This document shows positions 45,964 to 58,605 of a DNA stretch of 64,000 bases, one piece after another (the first letter of the stretch is position 1; every line of letters starts with the position of its first letter). This stretch comes from Hyperoplus lanceolatus (taxonomy: Eukaryota > Chordata > Actinopteri > Uranoscopiformes > Ammodytidae), in the NCBI GenBank assembly GCA_026929865.2, contig CM049407.1, positions 21,410,501 through 21,474,500 on the forward strand, written 5' to 3'. The notes under the pieces were generated by a model that saw only the letters and a program-made list of their open reading frames with translations, searched no databases and was not told the origin of the DNA. The position numbers and the translations under genes were made by a program.

Positions 45964-46035
45964 TAAAGGTGGAGTCAGCGGTTTTGGAGAATGCTTGTTG
46001 TGAAATCATGATCCTCATGATCCGTTATCTGTCTG

Positions 46036-46102
<67 letters not shown>

Positions 46103-46342
46103 TGTGTGCTGAAAAGAAATCCAGTGTTATTACACAGCCAAGGCTCTGTAAACTAGTATGTAAACAAAGGGGGCCCACCGTAGCTAGCAACATGCCCTTT
46201 TACAGAGCATGTCTATTAATACTGGATTTTTTCTCAGCACACACATTATTGACAAGTAGTGGATAATGAGGATATTCACTCATTTTGACAAAAAAGTGAT
46301 TTGGATAACAAGTCCTTTTCAGAATCGCTGACTCCACATTTA
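45964..46342. repeat. MITE family A, copy 3 (both ends)
   Basis: Starts AAAGGTGGAGTCAGCGGTTT and ends with the inverted TCGCTGACTCCACATTTA. The interior shares GTATGTAAACAAAGGG and 'agc.agcaacat' with copy 1 at 2176. A large TG microsatellite lies within it, where copy 1 has only TACTGTGTGTGC. Confidence 0.75.
46039..46108. repeat. (TG)n microsatellite inside MITE copy 3
   Basis: About 70 bp of TG with one TT interruption near its end. It grows out of a TACTGTGTGTG seed shared with the copy at 2176-2396. Confidence 0.95.
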
Positions 46343-47834
46343 GATATATTTTTTTATAATCGATAAGTGGTGTGGAAGCAATTTTTTATTGATTAGTTTA
46401 TTTTACTCTTTTCCCTTCAGTCATTATTTGATAATTAAATGATTGTTTTCCCTCTCATCTTTATTTCTGATGTATCCTGTCTGGACTCTTGCTATGATTA
46501 AATCAGATGGGGGCTGACATCATAGGTGTTGGGCGAAACCCTAAACTTCCTGAAGGGTTTAAAATAAACCCATCATATCATTTGCATCATCCTGGTATCC
46601 CCCAAACTCAAAATAGCATTGAGTCATCAAGAGCCAGACTTGATTGATCCATTGTTAGTCTTCCTCTCAGCAGCTTAATTCATACAACTCAGGCAAGGCC
46701 CTGGCATTACTCTGAGCAGGATGCTCTAGTCTTCTCTCCATGCATGAATGCGGACCATAATTATTTGTATTGTCTTTTGAAACTAATTAAAGATTTGTTT
46801 TCATATTGGACCTGAGTGAAGTGTTCTTCAACAAAAAAAAACTTATTCTACAGTGGTTTAATGGAGGGGTCTTAACAATTAAAATCTACAACAAAGGCTA
46901 CTTTTTGACTAATAAAAAACTCAAGTATTTCAATCAATCTATTTATTTTAGCATATAATTTCTTAGGTTGCCATATTTGCACACACACGTCTTGACATTG
47001 TATTTGACATCCATCATGTAATTCATGTACTGTGTGCAGCATGAAATCTGACATGGAATTGGATCTGTTTGTTCTCTTTCAGTTTGGGGACAAAAAGGAA
47101 GAGGATGCATTGAGCAGTGCAGTACCATAGCGGCCACACCAGCGATCATGCAGAGACAATGCAGAGATGCTGCACCTAATCCAGATAAAGAGGGTTTTTG
47201 CTTCTGCATGTTGTTCTATTACTTTTTGGCAATACGTAACTCCCAGGCTCTTTATATTACCAAATATCATAAGGAAAAATATCACAAATGTGGTGGAGAC
47301 CATAACCTTACCACATACATTACAGATGCTGTGATGCTGTACATTGTGATGGACTGGTGGAACACATTTGGGCGCTTCTCTTTACTCTCCCTTGCTCTGC
47401 CAGGTTGTGCCAGCCTAAACTGTCCCACTGTCCAATAAACAAAAACATGTCTCCTTTTAACCACTTCACCAGTCAAAAGGGAATTTTCATGTGTGTCTAA
47501 TGAATGCTTGATGCTTTGTAACTAGGTAACCTGTCTCTGTCTGCTCTGCATTCCCTTCCTGCTCTTTCTGTCCCTCCTCTCTCTCACACTCAAACTCACA
47601 CACACACACAATCACGCCCTAAGTAGTCTCTTCCACCCCTGCTGCCATTTCCAGGTCACCAATTAGCGGACTTTGGTTTTTCACATTTTCCCACCATTTT
47701 CAGTTGGTGTTTCTTATGTTTTTAACCTTACCACTGAGTATGTCCTCTAACAAATACATATCCCCCCACACAATTTTTTTACAGTAGTAGAAAGAGTACA
47801 TGAAGGAATCCCTGGAGAGCAGTTGGTGCTTCCT

Positions 47835-47869
<35 letters not shown>
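47835..47869. repeat. (GA)n microsatellite
   Basis: GA tract with one interruption (GAGAAAGAGA) in the intergenic region. Confidence 0.9.
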
Positions 47870-49016
47870 ACAGCACAGAGACGTCCCTGCCTTTCTTTTC
47901 TATGTTGACTCATCCCCACACACTTCCAGGGCAGGATGACCTCCCACAGTCTCAGCCCACCGACTGAGCTGCTCACTGCAGTCAAATTAAAAGGCAAGAT
48001 GGCGGGTGTTTCTCCAGTGTCGAGGTTGATGCTGACCAGACCTGCTGTGAGATTGTGCCAAAATCCCCCTCCGCTGACCAAAGAGCACAGGCATGTCCCA
48101 TCCTCTTTTATCATGATAACTGTGTTGAATGCATCACAGTCTAAACAAATGTAGAAGTTAACTTTATTATCCAAACTGTCAGCTGTGCAGGATAAGAACT
48201 TGTGTGGAATTCAGTGTTATCTTGAGTCACCGTACATTATTGGATCGACGGTAGGAATGCATGATATGAAAGCATGGTATGAATCTGGAAAAAAATAGAA
48301 AAACATAATCTGGAACTGACTTAAATACTGAGTATTGTCTCTATTTAAAGGATGTAGAAACTACGGAGATTTCAATGTGTTAACATAAAGTAAGATTGTA
48401 GATGGAGTTGCATGGTATAATCAGGAAAGTCTGTTTACATGCTTGTGTGAGTGTGTTAATGGCACATGCCCTGCCCTGAGCTATTGCACCATTTAGCCAG
48501 CAGATAGTGTGCATGTGCTGTGTAACCTGTTGCACAGGAGGTGGGCTGAAGGCATTATATAGGCAAGAAATAGAGCAACAACATGGGTTTGCTTGTGTCA
48601 ACTTGTGAAGTACCCTACAAGTTACACAGATTTCAAGTCGAGCTAAAGCTTTTATATTATCATTTCAGAGATTTGAAGTGATGTTTGACATCATGTACAT
48701 TAGCTTCTGATTTGTTGCTTGCGGAGTGACTTTTATTCAATGCCACTACCAAACTTTTGAGACCATTACACGAGCAGTCCAATTTTTTTTTTATTATTTT
48801 GCTGCATTGTTCCCAATTTATTTTGCTTCTGTTTTAAATGTGAACTATTTCAAGCCATCATCTGCCATAGAGCAGGCATTATGGTAGTAAAAAAATTCCA
48901 AACTGGATTCATGTAACTTTTATTTGTTTTGTTAAAGGGTAACTTAGTCTGCATGTGTAATAGTTATTAAATTGTTGGTACAGGAAGGCATGAATCCAAG
49001 GAAATGTTAAAAGATA

Positions 49017-49891
49017 GGTCAGTGCAGAGGCGGCCCGAGGCATAAGCGAACTAAGCGGCCGCTTAGGGCCCCCGATTGCCTGGGGGGGCCCCCTAAAAAA
49101 ATATATATATATATATTTAAAAAAAAAATATATATATAAATGTGAGTTATCATACAAAAAAAGAAATATAATGTTTTGGTCTAGATAATTAATAGCCTAA
49201 AAATGTAATCAGTTCATCTGGGAGGAAATCCGAAATTATCTGATCAGGTCACGTTCACATCCATGCACAGTGTGTATTGAGTTTATTTAAAAACAATTGG
49301 AAATGGGGCTGCCCTCAGTTGCCCATGCACTGTGTATAGTCTACAGCCTATTTCAGCCTTGTCTGTGGAAAAAAAGATACAGTAGCTGGACAACAGAGTC
49401 CTTCTGCTCCGTTCCTCACACTGCATTTAAATGCATTCACTATATTACAGAGAAATATGTCCCGTAAAAGAAAAAGAGCTCCAAGCCCAACCCAGAGGAC
49501 CCTCCATAATATTTTATTTCATATTAATATTTTTATGGAAAATCCATGTGTCCTTCTTCAATAGCTTCTAATTCATCTGACCCAGTGTCTCCAAATTATT
49601 TGTTCACACAAAATTTCTCAGATCTAGCCTCTTAATTTTCCTCTCAAAGTGCACCAGATTCATGCATTTCACTTTAAAAAGGTTAAAAAAATCTCCCGGG
49701 GGCATACCTGACCCCCTAGGAGGGTCAGAATCTCGGCTGTCTAATATTTTCGCACAGCTGCACAGTGGAGACACAAGCGGAAAACACTGGGTGTGTGAAT
49801 AATATTTCAGCAGCGCTAACATTGGAGAGGAGCCCCCTATTCATATTTCGTTTAGGGCCCCATGAAGCCTTGGGCCGGCTCTGGGTCAGTG
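49017..49891. mobile_element. hAT element with perfect 8-bp TSD
   Basis: The body is 49025-49883 (859 bp). Its ends are CAGAGGCGGCCCGAGGC and the inverted CAGAGCCGGCCC. The flanks are the perfect duplication GGTCAGTG (49017-49024 and 49884-49891). No transposase frame remains. It contains AT-rich runs near 49100-49140. Confidence 0.88.
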
Positions 49892-50913
49892 ATTCTTGAG
49901 AAGAAAAATTCAAACCCTATGTTTTGGCAAATTAAATTACATGTACTGTATGCATCCAACATATACTAAGCTACTGAGCTAAGCTTTGACACAACCTCCC
50001 AGCTTTTGTTTTTTTTACCGTCAATGGCCTATCACCACCGTCAGATGTCAACTCAGTGTTGACATATTTAACGTTTCTTAAACATAACAAACGGAATTTA
50101 TCTAGTAGTCATTTGGTTTTTCTGTTGATGTTAGGGGCTAGTAGGAACTACTTCAGAAAAATAAAAAGATCAAAACATTTCGAATGACTTCTTCCGAAAT
50201 AAGTAAGTCGGTGTTGACATATCATGGTTGTATCATGGTTGTGACACAGGACTTTCAAGATTTGGAATGTAAGGGGGCGCCCTTAGCTCAGTTGGCAGGG
50301 CGTCCCCCCCATGGGCCTCGGCCAGCAGCGGACCTGGGTTCGATTCCAGCCCGCAGTCGTTCGCTGCATGTCACTCCCCTCTCTGCCCCATTTCAACTCT
50401 GTCTCTACACTGTCAATAAAAAAAGCATAAAAATGCCAAAAAAATTTGGAATGTAAAATATTCTAAAACTACAACACTTATCAGAGCCTGTCTGACTCAA
50501 ATGTACTTTGCAGAGGTAGAATTTTACAAGAGGTCCTTCAAAGTGACAGCTGCCCCTTATTTCGCCTGATTTTATTACATTTTACATAATGAAATGTCTG
50601 ACGGTGTTGACTTACAGTAAAGTGGTCCCACTCATGTTATAAAACATGAATGTGTTGTAGAAAAACTATTTTTTTAATTGCATATGAAAGATTGAAACCT
50701 TCTCTGAGGACACACTGTTTTGGATGTCGTGAGAAGATAACAAGTGTCATATATTTGACATAATAATGATAAAATTAAATTTAAGGCGATAATTGTGCTC
50801 CTGACATTCTATTCTTAATCCCTAATAACATCTACAATTTTAAATATTTTTAGTTTTAAACATTAACAGCAGTATGGAAGATGGCCTTTTGTCCCGGTTC
50901 TCAAGAATCACTG
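49020..50913. mobile_element. Old inverted-repeat element hosting an hAT and a SINE
   Basis: CAGTGATTCTTGAGAA at the left is split by the hAT insertion: CAGTG lies at 49020-49024 and its continuation starts at 49892. It is mirrored by TTCTCAAGAATCACTG ending at 50913. The interior is AT-rich and non-coding. It holds the SINE at 50273-50443. Without the two insertions it would be about 0.8 kb. I cannot assign a superfamily or see its own target duplication. Confidence 0.55.
50260..50456 (+). mobile_element. tRNA-derived SINE, family S1, with perfect 13-bp TSD
   Basis: The body is 50273-50443. It has a perfect A box TAGCTCAGTTGG (50284-50295) and a perfect B box GGTTCGATTCC (50337-50347). The body 'cactcccctctctgccccatt' and 'caactctgtctc' is shared with the other S1 copies, and the tail is AATGCCAAAAAA. 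The direct repeats ATTTGGAATGTAA (50260-50272 and 50444-50456) are identical, so this is the youngest-looking SINE in the window. Confidence 0.92.
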
Positions 50914-51095
50914 AGGTACATATTTTCTTACCTTTTTTTCCACTTAAGACATCGAAATGTATCGGTTTAAATATGTCACTATTCAGGTAAATGAATACAG
51001 ATGCCACACACAACTTTCAACACAGTTGTGCTTTTGTATTCCGGTCATATCTATATAAAAAAGAAGACAAAAACACAGTTTGAACAGAACTTTAC

Positions 51096-51101
51096 TTTAT
51101 T
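51096..51101 (-). terminator. Candidate zc3h12b polyadenylation signal
   Basis: Reads AATAAA on the minus strand (CATAAATAAAG context). It is the last good hexamer before the repeat cluster ending at 50913. Functional use is inferred from position only. Confidence 0.3.
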
Positions 51102-54100
51102 TATGAGGAACACACTTTGTCATTGAGACTTACATTTTGTTTGAGCCCACGGACCCAAATAGTCTATTTTTGTATATGTTGGTCTAAAAAAGCAATGTTT
51201 TCCAGTCAGTGTGTGGATAACAATACTGCAGATCATCACAGCACAAAAAACCTTTGCCTTGTATTTACCTTTTTACATTGCAGACTCAACGGTCTGCGCA
51301 AACAGGAGGCCTATACACTACTTCAGAAATGTGACCACTGCGCTTCTCAATGTTAGAAAAAACAACCAAGCAAGTGATTTATAATGTATTTGTGATTTAA
51401 CCTGAGTATTAAACTGTACATATGCACAGTCATGTTCAAATGTGTGTACCTCTTGTTGTGGCATTGTGTTGTACATCAACAATTAAGTGTTCATATTAGC
51501 ACAAATTGCGAAACATCAAGGGGTTCACATTATCTGACCAAAACTGTTTGTGCGTGTGTGTGTGTATGTTTGAACCAATGATCATGACAGGAACAAAATG
51601 TGTGCACATCAAAATTCACTTTGGTCTTAGCCATAAACAACTGACACTTAACTAAAGTTAACACTATTATGACAATATCAGTTGACACTTCTTGAAAATA
51701 GCAGTAGTCTAATTCCCATAGGGCCAGCTAAAACCTTCAGACTGTTAATTTCAAACCACAGTATGCAAGCTGGCTTCAAACACCAAAATTACAATTGAAT
51801 AGTTCATTAGTAAAATAAATCACAATTCAACACACATCTGCTTTGTCATCATACAGGGTTAGTCATTAAATCAACTGCCAAACACTCCTGTAAATTCCTT
51901 TTTTAAAAAGGACTTGAAAGAGCATTAAAAATCAAACACAAATCTGAGTAAAAAACGGGCATTAAATACTGCCGTTCGCTTCCTGCTGGCACCCAGAAAT
52001 TCATTTTCTGTATAACTTTCTAACTGTTAGACCAGTCACAGCTTTGTGTTTGTTTTATGTTGCGCTAACTTTACATTGTGTGGAAAATAAATATTTTTTC
52101 CCCTGCAATATGTAATTCATTGCATGACAACCCATGTGTTGAATCACAAGACAATACATTTGAGAAAACCACCCAAGAATAACTTTGGCATGTTTAATTA
52201 GGCAAAATATATTCAAAAATATTGGAACTCCCGCCAGATTAGCATAAAGCAGAAATGTCAATTCTGAGGAAATTGATGCACTTAACCAAGGTGCACAGGC
52301 TACAACACATACATTATTTAAGTATCTGAACAATTAACCGAAGTAACTTACTGTTACATTTACAGTTCACTTTCTATGTATACACACACACACGTGTGAC
52401 TATTTACAGAGAGGACATGATGCTTACTGCTGTACACAGGGCACCTGTGCACTTTAATGTTTAGCACATAAATGCCTCTGTAGGTTTACTACTGTACCCA
52501 GTAAGAATAAGTACATACCAATGGGCTACTCCCTGTGACACATAGTGTCACAAACATTATGGCATTGATTTTTTTCCCACCCATTTATTTAAATAAAACT
52601 AGTTTCCTATAATACATTTCATATTTTGTTACATTCAAGGTATAGATACAATTTGTATCAACAAGCAAGTCAATTCTAGACATTTGTGGCTTAGTTGTTT
52701 GCGGCACTTTCAAAGGGAGGGTGGGGAGAATGGAATGCCATTCTGGTCTTTAGCGTAACCTTTCGGCTAAGCATTAAAGTACTGCATTGTTACATTGAAC
52801 TACTTTTGTAGCGATAGTGAGGGCTTTACTTTTGGCTTGGAAATAGTCCATTAGCCGGCAAAAACAAAGAATGTTTCTGGAAATTGTCTTAGGGACACAA
52901 TTTAGATAAGTAATAAATAATGTAAAATAATTAAAGACATAGCAGAAAAATGCATGCCCCTACATTTCTCTTTCTTTTATTATGTGTGGAAAATGTCAAG
53001 ATAGAATTTGTGAAGGCAGAGTCTAACCTTTAGGATTAAGGCAGCTATACCATTAATACTATTTTAGCATGAAAGACATACATTTAACCACTGGTGTCCT
53101 TCGAAAGGGAAAATGCTGGAAACTTTTCCAAGAGTGCATTTTATCTAATCACAGATAAGCTAGTAATGTAGCACTCTTACATAAATAGTAACACACAAGT
53201 GTGTGAGCAAAATCAGCAGTTACAACTAAACCATGTGTGCACATATTTATGAAGTCTGAAACTAATTGTGCTTAAACGATAATATAAAGATCTATTCAAG
53301 TTTAAATTGAATCAACATCATGTCCTGTAAATGGAGCCCAATCCAATGTTTAGCTATAACGTTCACCATGGCGATGACTATTCCAGTGTTCAAGTTAAAG
53401 AAGGATCTCACTATCGCTTAAAAACAGATAATACTGTATTGATGATACTGTATTACCATATTGGAAGTCAAACCAATAGCAATCCTTAAATTGTCTCTCC
53501 ATCAACAACCATGTTGACGTTTCATTTTAGTTCTTTTATCAGCAACGGCATACAGTACTTCCGTCTTTTTGCACTGAGAACACAAATTTCTCAGAAACTA
53601 AGACAATTCCACCATCCCAAGGGAAAAAGGAGGGCACGCAAACTTTTAGCCAAATGCCAGAAACAACCTTGACAGCAGCCTTGCAATCTGATTGTTTCAC
53701 ATGAAGAAACATTTAGGCAGTATGTTTCACCTTCTCATGAACAGACAGCCGGCCTTAAGTGGCCCTGTCTCTTTTCATGAAAAAACAAAGTCGGCAAAGC
53801 CCAGGATTCATTTGGGCAAAACACATTCAAATGTTTTTTTTTCTTTAAGTCTGTTCATATACCATGATTGTACCTAATATTTTTTTTTTCTAAACACCAT
53901 TGATGAGAGAAAATCTGGCTCACAGAATTAGCCCTGTTAAAGAGTATTACCACTTAGTCTAAAATGTCTTCCTAAATCAAAAGGGCAAATATTCAGGTCC
54001 GAGATCTCATCAAAACATTGTCTGAGGCTGCACCATTTTACTACCAATGGGAGTCCAACTTCATAAACTTTGTGTTCGAGCTCTATATGACTTGCCGTCT

Positions 54101-56536
54101 TTTTAAATCATTTATTAAGATAATAAAATACCTATCTCCCAGTATCTTGAGAAGTCTTGTAATCTAATAGTAGGCCTAAGTTTACCGCACCTGAATCTAA
54201 GTGGCATTTCCCTTTTAAGTGCAATCAAAGTATGATCTTGCTAATAGGGCTGGCTTTACATGCTACAAGATTTATCTAATTGTAGGTTGCATGTTTCATA
54301 TAGGTGGCACTTTGTCCTGAGGTTGGGGAGGATTAAAGAAAGTGAATCATTGAAATCACGAGTTGATCCTCTTGGGAGCATGGATGCCCCATTGGTTCAG
54401 GGTTATATATATTATTTATTATTAGCATATAACCAAGTCAAATGGTCGTTAAGCAGTTTAACATCTATTTTTGCTGCATCACGTAAAGCCACCCTAATAA
54501 ACCAATTTTTTCTAGATCTCAAGGTGCATAACAAAGATAAACACAAAAAAATACAAAGTTTTGCAATGCCATCTCCACATTTCAACTGTACATAACTAAC
54601 TTTCCAGGTACTACATGTTACATGTAGGATTTTCACAAAATATATCACTGCAAGATCAGAGCAGACTCTTGTCAGTAACCACTGGTTTTTGGCAAGGCAA
54701 GACTCAAAATTAGAAAATTGAAAGCATCCTGAGAGCAATGTGCTGCAAGGCACAGCCAAACCGTTCAATGATCCTTGGAGACTGGCTGCATGTAAGCGTG
54801 TTGTACATCCGTATTTGAGCAATTCAGCCTCCCATAAAAAGCAATACAGTAAATTTCAACCAACAATCTTCAACATGCTTCAGCATTAATTTCTTTTTTC
54901 TCTTTTCTTTTTTTTACACAATTAGGAAAATCTCATATCACAAAATGAGTCCTATTTTAAACTCACTCTCTGGCTAAACTGTTACAGCCAGATTACTATA
55001 AATTTTATCTGACAAATGTAACATTAGTTAAATATTCTGTACATAGCAGAATTCATTGTGCAAATATTTAAACTTTGACAGTAAACACTGATTCAATCTC
55101 AAACATTTCTTCAACTTTCCCTACCTAGGTCACATTCAGTGAAATCAATTCTTAGAAGTGTCACTACATTTACATGCACATAAGAAAGCAGAAATCAGGT
55201 TAAGGAATGACATTGGATAACTAGTTAAGATGCACTGCAATACTGATTTCTTAAAAATTACAGTTTAAATGCAGTTTGTCAGAAAGAAGGCATTTGAGAC
55301 AGGGTTTGTTGTTTTCAATGTATCTAATATTTTATAGAAGGAACTTGTTAAGAAAATACTTTGTTTTTTTGAAAGGATGGGCCCCATCATAGGATAGGAT
55401 GCTTTACTGTGTGCATGTATTAAAATTAAACAAATTCTGCAATATTTAAATTTAGAAACAGACTGAGCCCGTTTGACAAAATAAACCTTAGGGAAATAAA
55501 TGGGGTTATTTAGCATAGTCTGTGCTTTGGGTGTTACACTAATAAAGGAAACTAGGTTTCTCATTTATGCATTGTCAATGACAAAAGGTGGTAATCATCC
55601 AACAATTTAAGTGCATGTAAACAAAATGAGCCTGCCGCTGAAAACAAACTGCTCTGCTGACAACTTGAAGGAGTCCATTAGAGCTACTGTTTGAAACAAA
55701 GATACTTTGAATATTTTCACATTGAAAAGAATCAGCACAAAACATTTGACAAATATATAAATAGGAAAATCCTGGACATAGCATCCAATAATATCAGAAA
55801 GGTAACTATACTACACCATAGGAAATAATCCAAACACAGATGCTAGATAATAATCCAATCGATTCTGTTAACCAAAAATTTTAAGTTATGTATGATACTG
55901 ACACTAAATAAATTCTATCTTTTTTTGGCATTATTTAGCAGCTTATAAATGACTTTGAAATCATGGCTTTTGTGTGATTATATTTACATAGATATGTGCA
56001 CATGTATACAAGTCAAATCTCTTTTTGGCTTGCTTTGTGCACTGTCAAATTCTACCAAAATAGTAGCTATGTTAAGTGAGGCTGAGAAAATATATCTCTT
56101 TAGATAATGAGATAGTGCTTTACATTTTAAAATAGGAGGCTTCAATGAATAAGACTTGCATTGAAACCAATCAGACAATGACAAAAGTGTGAGGTCATTC
56201 AGATATAAGGCCATTAAATGTCATAGTTCATGCTGTGAGGTATGTACCTACCTCCCTCTTACTTCTCTTCAAAATAAATGCACAACAAAGTCATAAGAAT
56301 TATTTACAGCAGAGGCAGACCTAAGCAAGAATATTTATAGTTCCACTGCACCAGAAACACTTTAGATGCCTTTCATAACACATTCACAGGGCCTGAACAG
56401 GAGCTTCATAAAAGCTACAAGGTGGACACATGTTGACGTTCTCCAACGTATGTCGGATTGAATAAGGCAAATTTGAGAGATGTTGCCAAGTTATTATACT
56501 GACCGAACTAGCTAGGCAGGCTCATGAGCTCAGATG

Positions 56537-57801
56537 TACAGTTGTGTTCAAAATAATAGCAGTGTTTAAAAAAGTGAGACAAGATCAAAATCCTTATCAT
56601 AGCTTTTATTTCCGAACACGCAAATGCATTGGGGACATAGTACATTCAATTCCAACTCCACATATGAAGAAACTTTTGTCAAATGTTTCTTCATCTTTAC
56701 AGAAAGTGAAGAAAAAGGAATATTAGAATGTTCAAAAAAATAGCAGCGTCTGCATTTTTCTTTACAACTCAAACATTTACTGTATCAACTGAAAAATGCA
56801 TGAAGATTTAGCTTTCCTATGAATCACTGAACTAATATTAAGTTGTATAACCTCTGATTCTGAGAACTGCTTCACATCTGTGTTGCAGGGACCCGACCAA
56901 ATTATGGCACCTGTGAACAGGTGTTTCAGCCCAGGACGATTGGACTACAGTCTACAATTCCTTTGGATTTCTTGGTTTTGCCTCAAAAACAGCAATTTTG
57001 ATGTCACCACATAGGTTTTCTATTCTATTAAGGTCCAGGGATTGGGCTGGCCACTGCATAATGTTAATCTTGTCGGTCTGGAACCAAGATCTTGTTCGCT
57101 TACTGGTGTGTTTGGGGTCGTTGACTTGTTGGAACACCAATTTCAAGGGCATTTCCTCTTCAGCATAAGGCAACATGACCTCTTCAAGTATTCTAATGTA
57201 ACCAAACTGATCCATGATCCATGGTATGCGATAAATAGATCCGACACCATAGTATGAGAAACATCCCCATAATATGATGCTTGGGCCACCATGCTTCACT
57301 GTCTTCAAAGTGTACCGTGGCTTGAATTCAGTGTTTGGGGGTCGTCTGACAAACTGTCTGCGGCCCCTATTCAAGCCACAGTACTCTTTGAAGACATTAA
57401 AGCATGGTAGCACAGACATCATATTATGGGGATGTTTCTCATAAGTCTCCCATAAGTTGGTCGGCTCCCTGCAACACAGATGTGAAGCAGTTCTCCGAAA
57501 CAGAAGTTATACAACTAAATATTAGTTCAGTGATTTATAGGAAAGCTAAATCTTCATGCATTTTTCAGTTGATACAGTAAATGTTTGAGTTGTAAAGAAA
57601 AATGCAGACGCTGCTATTTTTTTGAACAGTCTAATATTCCTTTTTCTTCACTTTCTGTAAAGATGAAGAAACATTTGACAAGTTTCTTCATATTTGGAGT
57701 TGGAATTGAATGTACAATGTCCCCAATGCATTTGCGTGTATGGAAATAAAAGCTATTATTAGGATTTTGATCTTTACTCAATTATTTTGAACACAACTGT
57801 A
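56537..57801. mobile_element. Tc1/mariner element with about 350-bp foldback arms
   Basis: The body is 56539-57799, flanked by TA on each side (56537-56538 and 57800-57801). The ends are CAGTTGTGTTCAAAATAAT and its inverse. Homology between the arms extends far beyond that, from about 56539-56906 to 57450-57799, with few differences. A second, perfect 27-bp inverted repeat (57253-57279 and 57417-57443) lies inside. The arms are much longer than the usual termini of such elements, so this copy looks rearranged. Confidence 0.85.
56952..57422 (-). pseudogene. Broken Tc1/mariner transposase, C-terminal part
   Basis: A frame of 156 residues matches the second half of a DD34E transposase. Recognisable parts are RRQFVRRPPNTEF, TVKHGGPSIILWGCF, LVFQQVNDPKHTS and WPAQSLDLNRIENL. 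The DNA-binding N terminus and the first catalytic Asp are missing. The second Asp, normally in QQDNDPKH, reads Val. The Glu of IENL is kept. The gene is therefore inactive. Confidence 0.85.
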
Positions 57802-58605
57802 TAACCAGGATCAAATTGTAAAGCTAGTGTTAGCAAGCTAATATAGGCTTGAGCGACCACAGAGAAAATACTTTGTCTTTCTGAGTGTAAAACAGCATGT
57901 GTCTCTTTGTCTGAGGAACAACTTAAGAATCAAACCAGCTGAGGTACCTCTGAATGAGCCTGCTGTCATAAAAAGTGACATTAAATAAAGGGCAGCAGGG
58001 AATTAGGTTGTGGGGGTCAATTGTGAAGTTTAAAAAAGTGAAGTTTAAAAATGAACTCTTACAAAACTAAGAAAGGAAGGAAATAAGATTTCATGATAGA
58101 AAATTATTTTTTCCAGTGGTAACATAATTTCTTATTTATCTATTTAATACTAAACATTTTTGAGCTCCATAAATGTTTTACATAACATGTTATGAATTAA
58201 ATGAGCAGGAACACATGCATACTTGATCTAAGGGACATTTAACAGTCCTGACTCAGTAGCACACTATTCTGTAAAAGAAATTCAGAATGGTTTATGGTGA
58301 ACAATGATTCAGCTCATCGTGATATGATGCACAGCTGCTGTTCAGCATCTGTTCAGGTGGTATGAATGTGTTATGAACCAGATTTCTAATAAGGTGTAAC
58401 CTTATCCTTTATGCTGATATCGGGTTACATCACCTTACTTACAATCTGATTGCCAGATTTCCCACCCAAAATATTGAAAAGAAAAAAAATATCCTGAGGG
58501 CAGATGTTACTCATCAGCAACATTTTCACAAGTGCCTATCTTTGCAAATAAAATCTTGTATTTCCCTTATTAAATCACATCCATGTTAAATAAGATTAAA
58601 ATTGC

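Larger units (their letters stand above)
45201..49016. other. Intergenic region between msn and zc3h12b
   Basis: Apart from the MITE at 45964-46342 and a GA tract, I find no gene. In particular there is no sign of LAS1L, which lies between the human orthologues. Frames here are short and lack domains. Confidence 0.5.
51096..58605 (-). other. Probable long zc3h12b 3' UTR
   Basis: About 7.5 kb downstream of the zc3h12b stop codon contains no other gene. Except for the mariner element at 56537-57801 it has little repeat content. An AATAAA hexamer on the minus strand at 51096-51101 is a plausible polyadenylation signal, close to where transposon-rich sequence resumes. As I recall, ZC3H12B messages have long 3' UTRs in other vertebrates. 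The extent is inferred. Confidence 0.4.

Noticed and set aside
50281-50350. Possible tRNA gene
   Set aside because: A and B boxes are perfect, but the sequence continues into a SINE body with an A-rich tail and target-site duplication. It is a SINE head, not a tRNA gene.
54412-54822. 136-codon minus-strand frame downstream of zc3h12b
   Set aside because: It lies in the proposed 3' UTR and has no domain or start context that supports coding.
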